A program made the translations under genes and the position numbers. Source: Scilla litardierei (taxonomy: Eukaryota; Streptophyta; Magnoliopsida; Asparagales; Asparagaceae). From it: a DNA stretch of 64,000 bases. The stretch is from positions 275,001,655 through 275,065,654 of the forward strand of contig CM061141.1 of NCBI GenBank assembly GCA_030789695.1, read 5' to 3'. Shown here piece after piece: positions 54,982 to 64,000 of this stretch. The notes under the pieces were generated by a model. The model did no database searches. It saw only the letters and a program-made list of their open reading frames with translations, and was not told the DNA's origin. The number at the start of each line of letters is the position of its first letter. Position 1 is the first letter of the stretch.

Positions 54982-57401
54982 AGTTGGGGTTTTGGAGGAC
55001 CCACAGGGCTCGGATCTGTGTCCGTCCTAAGTCGGACGGACCACAGGGGCACAAAAGTGCAGCGGAAATCGAAAATCAAAATTTTTTAGACTAGCTAAAC
55101 TATTTAGCTAGGCTCTGAGGGAGCCAGAACCTAGCTCGATCTATGCCAACTTGGGGTAGATCTGACCACCCCAAGAGGGATCTAATCTAAAGCGACTAAT
55201 TAAATCTACACTGAAATTACTTAACCACATACCCGGAATCTTTGCCCTGGAGTAGGCAAGATGTACCACACCATCTTCAGAAGCTCCTCATAGCCGAGCC
55301 GATTTGACTCGATCCGCCTGAGCCGCCTCGCACCCTCGCACCGATCCGCCCGAGCCGACTTTCGTCTCCGAGCCGATCACACGCGGTAGAAAGTTTCACT
55401 TGAGAAGAACCCGCGTCTTAGACGTCGGGATCAAAATCCAAACCCTCTTCGTAGTCTTGCTAGGACTACTCCGGAGAATAGGAATAGAGAGCGAGAAAAG
55501 TTTAGTCACCGATCGAGCTTGCTCTAAAAGTCTGGAGCTACTCGATCTATGACTTGGTTTGTATTTCAACGGAGAGAGTGCACCCCTATTTATATAGGGA
55601 GTCGGCACTCAGTCTCTCGTTGCGAGTAATGTGGGACTTTGCAAAATGGGAGAAAAATCAATTAAGCCAATTTGGCTTAATTTCTAGTTTAAGTGAGCTT
55701 TTCATAAACGCAAACTTTAACTAATTAATTCTCTTTGCTTATTAAATTTTAGACACTAAACAAGCTATCAATCCGAAGAGCTTCGAATGGTGAGCGCGTA
55801 GGAACCGACGACGACGAATTTTGACTTCGTTTGACCCCTCAAACAATTGCTCAAAGTTTGGGAAAATTATCGAAATTTGTAGCCGTTATTTTGGGGTTTC
55901 AAAAAACCCTAAATTGACTTAAGTTACGGGTGCACCTGCTAAGCTTAGCGGGCGCACCCGCCCAAGGGGACAAAGGCAGGCCGCACGCCCACTGGGCAAC
56001 GGGCGTGTGCCCGCTGCAAGCAGCGGGCGCTGGCCCGCTGTGCAGCGGGCCATGCCCACTACTGCAGTGGCACCCGCCCGTTGCAGCCAGCGGGCTACGC
56101 CCGTTTGCCTTTGCCTATGGGCTTAATAGCCCATTGGGTCTAACCCACTTCGCCTTGAACTGTTTTCGCGTTTCCGGGCTCGTTTGAGCTCCGATTTGGA
56201 CACGGTTTGAACCTGTGTTTAGACCGGGACAATCCTGTCATCCAGGTAACCCCTTCCAATATATTTGTTCCTACAAAATTTGTCGTAACCAATTTACGAC
56301 TCGTTTAATCATAGTTTGCATCAAATGCAACGTTTGTCACTATTGCTATTGCGACTAACTTTCACAACAAGCTTTGTGAATATCATCAAATGATATCTCT
56401 CTCTTTTCTATCTTCCTATTACTAAGACATGAACACTACTCGGTGTGAGACCCTACAGCCTGACCTTACTACAGGTTGGGGCTCGGAACCCCTAGACGAC
56501 GGTCACTACGAGCAGTAGCTGTCGTCCCTGTTTCAGAATCATCATAACGTGATCGACCCTTTGACAAAAGCATCATAGGGTTTACATTTGCTGTGTCAGT
56601 GATGAACTCTATTAGCCGTAGTCCCTTTGTCAAGACTGTGTTCTTGTTGGCCTAGGGTATGGTTTACTATCAACCCTATTAGACAACATTGGTCAGTATA
56701 CGGCGGTCTTTATTGTATACACGTTGTACTTCTTACAACACACCCCAAATGAGGATTAATATAAAGACCGTACTGAGCCTGTAACACTAAATTCCCTTTA
56801 ACGGAAGTGAAGAATCCCATCTTAGTCATCTACTCGCCTCGAGAGCTTCGGGTGCAGCTCAACCTAAGATCTTTCAGCATGCCTAGCCTCGAAGCTAGAT
56901 CATAGGTCTAAGCTACACCGTTCACTCACAGGTTTGTACAAATGACTTCAGGTCTTAAGGACCAGCTAACCTATCATCACCCTAGAGTTATTAAAGACAG
57001 TTCAGTTAAAGTCAACCATTTAATAACTCTTATGTGGTCATTCACTGAACTCAGTCTAATGAGCACCTGTGTCTCGTCTTCGACTTCACCAAGTCGAATG
57101 ACTATGAGATCATCATTACCCTAAGGTAAGACTAAGACACAATGGTCTATCCGATGTGTCGATATCCAGTTCTCGACACATCTATGACCATGAACTGTTT
57201 AAGACTTACGTTCTATTCGGTCACTTACTTACTCGTAATCGAGATCTCATCTAGATACGTAAGGACCTAACTATAAGTCTATGGATATTATTTTAGTATA
57301 TTAATACGAACTATTTATACTTAGAATAATAGGTACTATATACTGTATGAACAAGATGTATCCTTATGGGTAAATGCCTTATGGGCATATATTCTCCTAC
57401 A
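54982..57401 (-). mobile_element. D: probable solo LTR inserted in the B third ORF
   Basis: 2420 bp, flanked by TCCAC at 54977-54981 and 57402-57406, exactly where the ORF of B is interrupted. On the minus strand it starts TGTAGGAGAATATATGCCC and ends CCAAAACCCCAACT, so the final CA appears mutated to CT. TATA-like CTATATAAATAG lies on the minus strand at about 55586-55597. A GC-rich hairpin stretch is at 55925-56110. No gag, pol, primer site or second LTR, hence solo LTR. The frames at 55930-56187 and 56942-57124 are not coding. Confidence 0.72.
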
Positions 57402-58048
57402 TCCACTATGTCTAGGGACGAGCTTTTCTTCCTGTATGCCATGTCTCACGACAGGATCCATGTACATGACCCATTACCCATTAACACCGACCATTGGATC
57501 ATCCACGAGATTTTATCGGTTAGCCGTGCAACTTCCGGACCTATTTGTTGTGGTGGGATGATCACTCTAATTTTCAGTCATGTTTGAGGCTGCCGTCCGA
57601 CCTCCAAATTTTACCGAGACGAACCCGTATCGATCGCGACTACTTGATCGATATCGGTATGATCACTCCTTTTGCTCGCGAACGTGCAGTCTACCTTTAT
57701 AGTCCTGAAAATACTCCTTTTGCCGTCCTCCCACCATCGTCTCTTGAGCGAATCCCCATTCGCACTTCTCATTTACCATGGGAATTCTATCCGGATCCTT
57801 GGTATTCTACACTAGTACATTTGCCACCCTTGGATCCTCCCGATTGACACCCTTATGCCGGGTCACTTGGAACCATCATTATCTACCATGATCCACCGAT
57901 AAATTTCGATGCGCCTGTGATCCAGCCCGTTGCCCCTCCTTCTCCTGCCGGCACAACTTCTCTATCATCCTCACCATCTTCTTTCGTCCACTATTCTTCA
58001 CCCTCCCCACCATCTCCCTATAATTCTTCCGAAAGCAGCTCAGATTGA
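57402..58048 (+). pseudogene. B third ORF, 3' part
   Basis: Resumes with STMSRDELFFLYAMSHDR (A: IPDLFILWAMTFPF) and CCGGMITLIFS, then a frameshift near 57590 into TRIDRDYLIDIGMITPF. A TGA near 57845 interrupts, and the same frame goes on to a Pro/Ser-rich end SSSPSSFVHYSS and SSESSSD, stop 58046-58048. Confidence 0.72.
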
Positions 58049-59644
58049 TTTTCCCTCCAGCCAGTTTGTTCTGCATCACCATGATCACATCCTTTTTCTG
58101 GCATTGTCATGATCAGCTTGGGGGAAATCAAATTTTTTGTGTGACTGTTGTCGTGTCATTTGTTTTTCGTACGCTTGTTTATGTGTGTTCGTGTGTATGT
58201 GTTTTGTAAATTTCGTTTCATTATTTATTTTCCTTATTTTTCTATATTTCTTCTTCTGTGTTTTCCATGTTTTTCATGTTTATTTGTCGGTGCGTACTTC
58301 TCTCCCTTATTTCGCTGCCCTCCCGCACTTATTGCTATTGCATTGAGGGCAATGCAAGATTCAGCTTGGAGGAGTCGCACTTTGTGCGTCAGTTGTGTCT
58401 TTTTCACTGTTTTGAGTCGTTTTTATCGTGTTTTTCTTTTTCTTTCCTTATTTTTATTCTCCCTCTCCTAGAGATGACCCCACATGATGTACTGCCACGG
58501 AACCACATACACACTTAGTTTAGCTACGATAATCACTTTCACTAACCTTAGGAAGCCGAGTCCTACTGCGTTTCATGCTCCGTGGGTTCACTTTGCTTTT
58601 GTGTGAGTTGTGTGTTGGGACTAGCTAGTTGGTGTGCTTCTATGTTGTGATTTTATTTTATATACCTGCCCTTGGATGACCCCTAGACTATCATGCTTCA
58701 ATTTCGAATATGCGGTATTTTGCTTCCACTATTTGCTTCATTATGCATGAATTATCATATATTACGCTTCAAATCGCATGTGTCGGGACTCTACCAATAG
58801 GACTAGGATAACCCATTTTGCTTATGCTCTGATTCGCGAAAATTTTTCTTTTGCCCAAGTGTTTAGAATTCGAATTCTTTTTTGTTTTACTTGGTGCAAA
58901 TCCCCTCGTCGTGTACCGTTCTTCCACTTGGGAGAGTACACATTTTTGCCAAAATCAAAAAATCCAAAAAAAAGAGAAAATATCCAAAAAGAAACGAAAA
59001 AAGAAAAAAATATGTATAGCCAAAAATCCAAAAAATATATACAAATATCCAAAACCCAAAATAATTCCCGTTGTGAATATTACTCCTATCCACCATGAAT
59101 AAAGGGAAGGCGAGAGTTTGCACCAAGTGTTCTACTCCACATCTACTCAACCCCCTTTGTTTTCGAACACGCTTGGCATAGCAATTTTCTAGCAATCGTC
59201 TTGGCATTCGTGCGGTGCTCTCCTAGCTCCTAGTAGTAGAGTCCTGATACATGATATGTTTCTATTCTTATTCTATTCTCATTCATGCTTGAGCTACATT
59301 TCGCCGCTAATTTGAATTGAAACGATATTTGGGTCATTCCTTGGGTATATGTATATGGAGCTTTATTGCACAATTTAGATAGTTACACCGTCTGCTGACT
59401 CACGACCTCACTCACTTGCGATTCACCGCGTGGACCCACGACACCTGTATGGACTCATATTCCTGGTTTTAGTGATGTGTTTATCACGCGCTTGCTTAGT
59501 ATGGTGAGTTAGTTTTCGTCGGCTCTGACGGGTGATCTAGGATTTTGCTTTCTTTTTCTGTTTCTTCCTTTCTATGTTTCCCTCCGAGCTCCTACTCTCA
59601 CTCGTCTTCCTCGAGGACGAGGAAGGGTTCAGCTTGGGGGATTT
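58049..59644 (+). other. B 3' non-coding region: hairpins and purine tracts
   Basis: No gene. Purine tracts AGCTTGGGGGA near 58117 and before the LTR (59630-59640), AGCTTGGAGGA near 58362. Hairpin TTGCATTG-AGGG-CAATGCAA at 58338-58357, just before the second. A-rich tract 58960-59060. All have counterparts in A. Confidence 0.65.
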
Positions 59645-61716
59645 TGACGTGCGTTTATATTTTATATATTCACGCACGCCTTCTCCGTGATTTCTCGTCG
59701 TTTTCCGTTGTTTTGTAACTATTCTTTTGTGATTTTTAGTTTCTTTTCACTTTCTTTGCGTTTGTGTGCTATTGCAAGAGATTTCCATCGTAGGGGACAT
59801 ATAAAGCACACATCATGAGTCCCCAGAGCAATGGGAGGTGCCACACGAGATCCTGAGGGCCAAACATCAAAGTATATCATGTATCAGCCCTCAACCGATC
59901 GGGTGGACAGACCCACCTGATCGGTTCGTGCACGCGTATCAGACCTGATCAAGAGCAAGCAATGAAGAAGACTCCAACCGATCGGTTCTATGATCGGTTG
60001 GATGCCACAGTGTTCTCTGTTTTTGGAGCTGAATTCCAACCGATCGGTTGACTTGTCAACCGATCGGTTCACCTGTCAACCGATCGGTTCACCTGTCAAC
60101 CGATCGGTTCACCTGTCAACCGATCGGTTCACCTGTCAACCGATCGGTTCACCTGTCAACCGATCGGTTCACCTGTCAACCGATCGGTTCACCTGTCAAC
60201 CGATCGGTTCACCTGTCAACCGATCGGTTCACCTGTCAACCGATCGGTTCACCTGTCAACCGATCGGTTCACCTGTCAACCGATCGGTTCACCTGTCAAC
60301 CGATCGGTTCACCTGTCAACCGATCGGTTCACCTGTCAACCGATCGGTTCACCTGTCAACCGATCGGTTCACCTGTCAACCGATCGGTTCACCTGTCAAC
60401 CGATCGGTTCACCTGTCAACCGATCGGTTCACCTGTCAACCGATCGGTTCACCTGTCAACCGATCGGTTCACCTGTCAACCGATCGGTTCACCTGTCAAC
60501 CGATCGGTTCACCTGTCAACCGATCGGTTCACCTGTCAACCGATCGGTTCACCTGTCAACCGATCGGTTCACCTGTCAACCGATCGGTTCACCTGTCAAC
60601 CGATCGGTTCACCTGTAGCATTTCTCCACGAGCTCAAGGATCCAACGACATCACCCGATCGGTTCAGTGATCGGGTGAAGTATCTCAAAGGCTGAAGACC
60701 GGTTCAATGCTCGTCTCAACCAATCGGTTGATGCTTCAAACGATCGGTGGGACGTTTATTACATATATAGCCCTAGGTTTTCCCAGAAAACGATCCACCT
60801 TTTTCTTAAGCGTTTTTAGGGATTTTGGCGGCTGCAAATTAAACTTGTTTTGTAAGTTCTCCGATCGCTTTGATACTTTGATATTGCTCTAATATTATTG
60901 TTTGCTTCTCTAATAAATTGCTTGATTATAATTTTGATGGCTGAATTTTGTGTTATTGAATTTCTTGCGATGAATTGTGAGTAGTTTCCTAATCTGGGGC
61001 ATTGGAAGAAACCCCTTCGTGGGTTCTCCCTAGAACGGCCATATGATTAGGGTTTCGATAGGATGTAGGGATTTAGATGGTTACGCGGGGCGTTTTATTG
61101 TCATTGGTGGGAGAAAGACCGCCTCTGACCGTCGGGCCAAGGGGAAATAAAACTGGCGTTTGATCCCCTAGCCACAGCTCACACCCCTAGCGTAGACATT
61201 GATTCCTAGCGTGTGGGAACGGCAGGATGAAATGTCGGGAGTAATCGTTGCGAGCTTAGTGTTCCCGGAGTTGGTCGGTGTTAATGGACATGGGAATGCC
61301 CACCGTCCGAACCCGGGTAGACCTAGCGTATCATCCTGTGCATCGACCGGAATATCGGGCCCATGGGACGCTAGGTATCACTTTTAGAGGCAACGCCTCA
61401 CCACTAAACCCTAGAATCCGATCGTACTCCTATCCGTCGGTCGTAATAGAGAGAACACATGATAGGGTGCAAACCAAAGTCCTAGGTTACTTTTATATCT
61501 TATACCTTTCCGTAGTTTCATTTCGTGACAACCCACTTAGCGATAGGGCTAGCTCACCCACTGGGTGATCCGGTTCCTGTTTGATAATAAGCACATCACA
61601 CGCCTCCCCGTGTTCGACCTCCAAGCCCACTACAACACCGTGTGCTTGTGGTTACAAATATTTAAAGCTGGTATCCCCGTTCCTACTTTACACATTGCCA
61701 AAACTAGGGGACGTCA
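59645..61716 (+). repeat. B 3' LTR with expanded array
   Basis: 2072 bp; 542 bp longer than the 5' LTR, of which 540 bp are 27 extra copies of a 20-bp unit. Palindrome array starts about 59891; TATA-like ACATATATAG near 60761-60770. Confidence 0.92.
60057..60616 (+). repeat. 28 perfect tandem copies of a 20-bp unit
   Basis: Unit caaccgatcggttcacctgt, 28 times with no mismatch. A diverged unit (…GACTTGT) precedes at 60037-60056. Each unit holds the CCGATCGG palindrome of the LTR promoter. The 5' LTR has one such unit plus the diverged one. No spacers, so not CRISPR. The long frames crossing it (59990-60695) are by-products of a 60-bp period with no stops. Confidence 0.97.
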
Positions 61717-62913
61717 CTCCCCATAGAACAAATATTTCATGTATTCATTAAGATATTCAATAAGCACATTTTTCATTGTTCATTAATGCTCCCCCTTAAA
61801 CCAATATTCATGTATGCACATATGAGCATTAATGTACACACCAAATCAATCAAATCTCTCTCAATATTTTCTCCCCCTTTTGTTATCATCAAAAGTGTAT
61901 AAACAAAGTCTAATTTATGTCACATGCGAAAATAGATTATTATAAATTACAACTAACACTTGCATGTCATTTTTCTTAAAGTAAGCACTTCAAATTCAAT
62001 GAAAAGTATAACGTAGTCTTCTACAGCATCGTGTAAGTGTGATGATTAAATAATTGAAGCACAAAGGGAGATACTCTTAAGAAATACAACCAAAACCAAT
62101 CCATATTTTCCATTAAACATGAAATCGCCTAGGATTGATTTTCCCTGTCCCATTAAAAATGAGTTCAAGATACCACACCCCAAAAACATCCTATTAGGAC
62201 TCTTAGATATGGGGGTTGCAATGCTTAACGAGTATAACACCAACGCTAAAGATTACCCATAAAGCATATGTTGGATACGCATGGGTAGTATACTTGCCAT
62301 GAATTGTTTCTATTTTACATACAGAGCAATATTCATGTATTTTTTTTTCATATTCAATTCTTTTGAGCTCAATTTTTATCCATGGCAAATACACATCATA
62401 TCTCTTAGATTTTCAGTTATTATTCATCCTACATTCACTTTCCAATATTTCATAAAAGAATCTCCAATTGTGCGACAATATTCAATACTAGTGGAAGTGA
62501 AAGTGTAGGTGTAGAAATCATGTTATTCAATTCATTAAATATGTCATGTCTATTTAAAGGTACTAACATGTGCATGTAGCTATAAAAATAATACAATGAT
62601 TTCTACAAGGATATGAATGACATTCAATAATATCACTTGAATGATACAAAGGAAAAAGATATACATTAAGCACCATTTTTTTGACTTTTTCAGTTTTTTA
62701 TTTTTCTTTATAATCAACTAAAGCCAACTAAGAATCAATCTAACAAGCACACAAAATAAAAAGGTCAAGCACGCAAAAAAAGCAAATGCAAAAAGATGCT
62801 ATGAAGGTATGCATTAAGTTCAAATACAAGATATACCTTCGCGTCGTCGTTTGACTAAGGAGCTAAATAATTAAACGTTCAATCCATAGCACCTCGCCAT
62901 ATCTCCATCTTAC
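61717..62913 (-). other. Sire2 3' non-coding region, gag-proximal part
   Basis: Continues across the B insertion to 39154. On the minus strand it contains purine tracts CAAAAGGGGGAG (61870-61882) and AAGGGGGAGC near 61788-61799, as in Sire1. No coding sequence; it aligns in character with 1478-2798. Confidence 0.7.
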
Positions 62914-64000
62914 CTATATGGTAGATGTTTTGTGTGACCTTGGAATCCAACAAGGTCCACTCGTGTTAGTCATCAAAGATTTAGGAACCCATATTTGTTT
63001 GAATTTACTATTTGTGTTCCTATATTTGCAATGATATGAAGTATGACCAACACTATCACAAGTAAAGCACTTTGCATAAATATTTTTAGCAATGGTAGGC
63101 ACATGGTGAAATTTCTTATACTTAGGCTTTTCAAAAAATTTAGAATTAAATCCAAGTCCACGTCTATTATTGTCATATAATTGTTTCCCAAGAATAACAT
63201 TCAAAGATTGTTTTCCTATGGAAAATTTCTTAATAGACAACTCTAGACTAGTAACTTTGGATTTCAATATAGCATTTCATTCACAAGCAAGGTGCATTTA
63301 CTTATGAAAGATCTCTTGTTTTCCTCTTCTTTCTTTCCAAAAGCAATCATTTTTTCTTTAAGCTCATGATTTAGCATGCTAATCTTTTTAGTAAGCAATT
63401 CATTTTCAGTTTTAAGTTTAATCAGATCTTGCTTATGCATGCTAATCTCATTTATCAAAGATGGACAAGAGAGACATTCAGTATTTTCAGGCATGTGAGC
63501 TTTCCCCTTTTTCAGCATATTAATAGTAGCGTTACATGCAACAAGTTTTTCTTTTAGGATTTCAATTTCTTTAAAGAAATCACAATTTTCTTGTTGCAAT
63601 TCAAAGTTACTATCTCTATAGTCATCTGCGACAGACTGTAGCTCATCTATTTTATCTGCATGCCTTTACAAATATTCAAAAGTTCAATTTTAGTGCAAGT
63701 TTTTACCTCATTCTGTTTTGCCATTAAGCAGAGGGAGGTGTGCGCAGTTTCCTCTTCGCTATGGTCATCCCATGTAGCTGGAGATTTCTTCTTTTCCTTT
63801 CCAACTACGAAATTCTCTCCTTGTGGGCAATTCTTCACAATGTGTCCTCTGTTCCAGCATTTATAACAAAACCTACTCTCAATAGAATTCTTTTTAATAA
63901 TCTTAGAAGGACAAGAATCATTTTTATTCAAAAGAGCAATACTTCCCTTTTGCAATCTCTTTTCATTGCTAGAGACGTGATTGCCGGATGATTGTTTGAT
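62914..64000 (-). pseudogene. gag: Sire2 gag C-terminal part (two zinc knuckles, coiled coil), frameshifted
   Basis: Minus strand, entering from beyond 64000. First knuckle CYKCWNRGHIVKNC is intact (near 63825-63870), followed by an acidic/charged stretch and a coiled-coil region (63200-63650: ENELLTKKISMLNHELKEKM). Second knuckle CFTCDSVGHTSYHC near 63025-63075. It ends SGPCWIPRSHKTSTI-stop at 62914, nine residues beyond the Sire1 end. Frame changes near 63640 and 63267. No protease or integrase follows. Confidence 0.87.

Larger units (their letters stand above)
39155..61716 (+). mobile_element. B: Athila-like Gypsy element lacking gag and protease; host of C and D
   Basis: LTRs 39155-40684 and 59645-61716 (TGACGTGCG...GGGACGTCA), perfect duplication CTCCC (39150-39154 and 61717-61721), tRNA-Asp-type primer site. 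It encodes RT, RNase H and integrase and an Athila third ORF; no gag or protease is present. Later insertions: C (44201-53229) in the integrase C-terminus and D (54982-57401) in the third ORF. Without them B is about 11.1 kb, some 540 bp of which is array expansion in the 3' LTR. Confidence 0.92.
26486..64000 (-). mobile_element. Sire2: minus-strand gag-only Sirevirus-like element, host of A and B
   Basis: On the minus strand: gag (from beyond 64000 down to 62914), non-coding 3' region (62913-61717 continuing at 39154-38939), and 3' LTR (38938-37275, completed by 26492-26486). Two later insertions split it: A at 26493-37269 in the last bases of the LTR, and B at 39155-61716 in the purine-tract region. 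Removing both gives a continuous element with the same layout as Sire1 and no pol. Its own target duplication should start at 26481-26485 (AAGAT on the plus strand), with its partner beyond 64000. Confidence 0.85.

Noticed and set aside
60057..60616. Regular repeats resembling a CRISPR array
   Set aside because: Units are directly joined with no spacers, no cas genes, and the setting is a plant LTR.
59990..60695. Two long overlapping frames (226 and 215 codons) with a 20-residue repeat, as if a repetitive protein
   Set aside because: A 20-bp unit without stops gives open frames of 60-bp period in every frame; the array is LTR DNA and arose after insertion.
62046..62508. Short frames beside the Sire2 purine tracts
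   Set aside because: No motif, AT-rich, and the corresponding region of Sire1 has no matching frame.

Overview
This window is a plant (angiosperm) heterochromatin-like stretch made almost entirely of LTR retrotransposons inserted into one another. I see no host gene, rRNA, tRNA or CRISPR. The evidence for a plant is the families: a Tekay/Del-type chromovirus, Athila-type Gypsy elements with tRNA-Asp-like primer sites, and Sirevirus-like Copia elements. I cannot name the species. Almost every reading frame is a broken gag, pol or third-ORF gene.

Left block, 1-22103, mostly plus strand. An old, decayed chromovirus (called G1 here; 4707-5434 and 15270-20429, with its 3' LTR at 17905-20429) hosts two younger insertions. 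The first is the 3' part of a gag-only Sirevirus-like element (Sire1, 1-4706; LTR 2799-4706). The second is a complete chromovirus (E, 5435-15269, TSD AATAA) whose gag-pol frame carries two apparent spliceosomal introns and is otherwise broken almost only by nonsense changes. 20430-22103 is unrecognised.

Right block, 22104-64000. A minus-strand Copia element (Copia1; 3' LTR 22104-23718, a short third ORF, and the RNase H end of pol up to 26485) is interrupted at 26486 by a second gag-only Sirevirus-like element on the minus strand (Sire2), whose 5' end lies beyond 64000. Sire2 was then hit twice: by Athila-like A (26493-37269, TSD TGGAT) and by Athila-like B (39155-61716, TSD CTCCC). B in turn contains a non-autonomous chromovirus relative (C, 44201-53229, TSD GAGAA) and a likely solo LTR (D, 54982-57401, TSD TCCAC). 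Order of events: Copia1, then Sire2, then A and B, then C and D in B.

How the parts relate. A keeps gag and protease but no RT or integrase. B keeps RT, RNase H and integrase but no gag or protease, and has an unrelated acidic N-terminal extension instead. Both keep an Athila-type third ORF. C has no genes, but shares its leader, polypurine end, LTR end and four LTR stem-loops with E, so it looks like a parasite of E-type elements.

Recurring themes worth study: arrays of short palindromes, each family with its own motif, just upstream of the LTR TATA box; a second copy of the same kind of array, with a TATA-like box, in front of the third ORF in the Athila elements; covarying LTR hairpins in E and C; and a perfect 28-copy 20-bp array present in only one LTR of B. 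All functional statements are read from sequence by eye; no alignment or database search was run.
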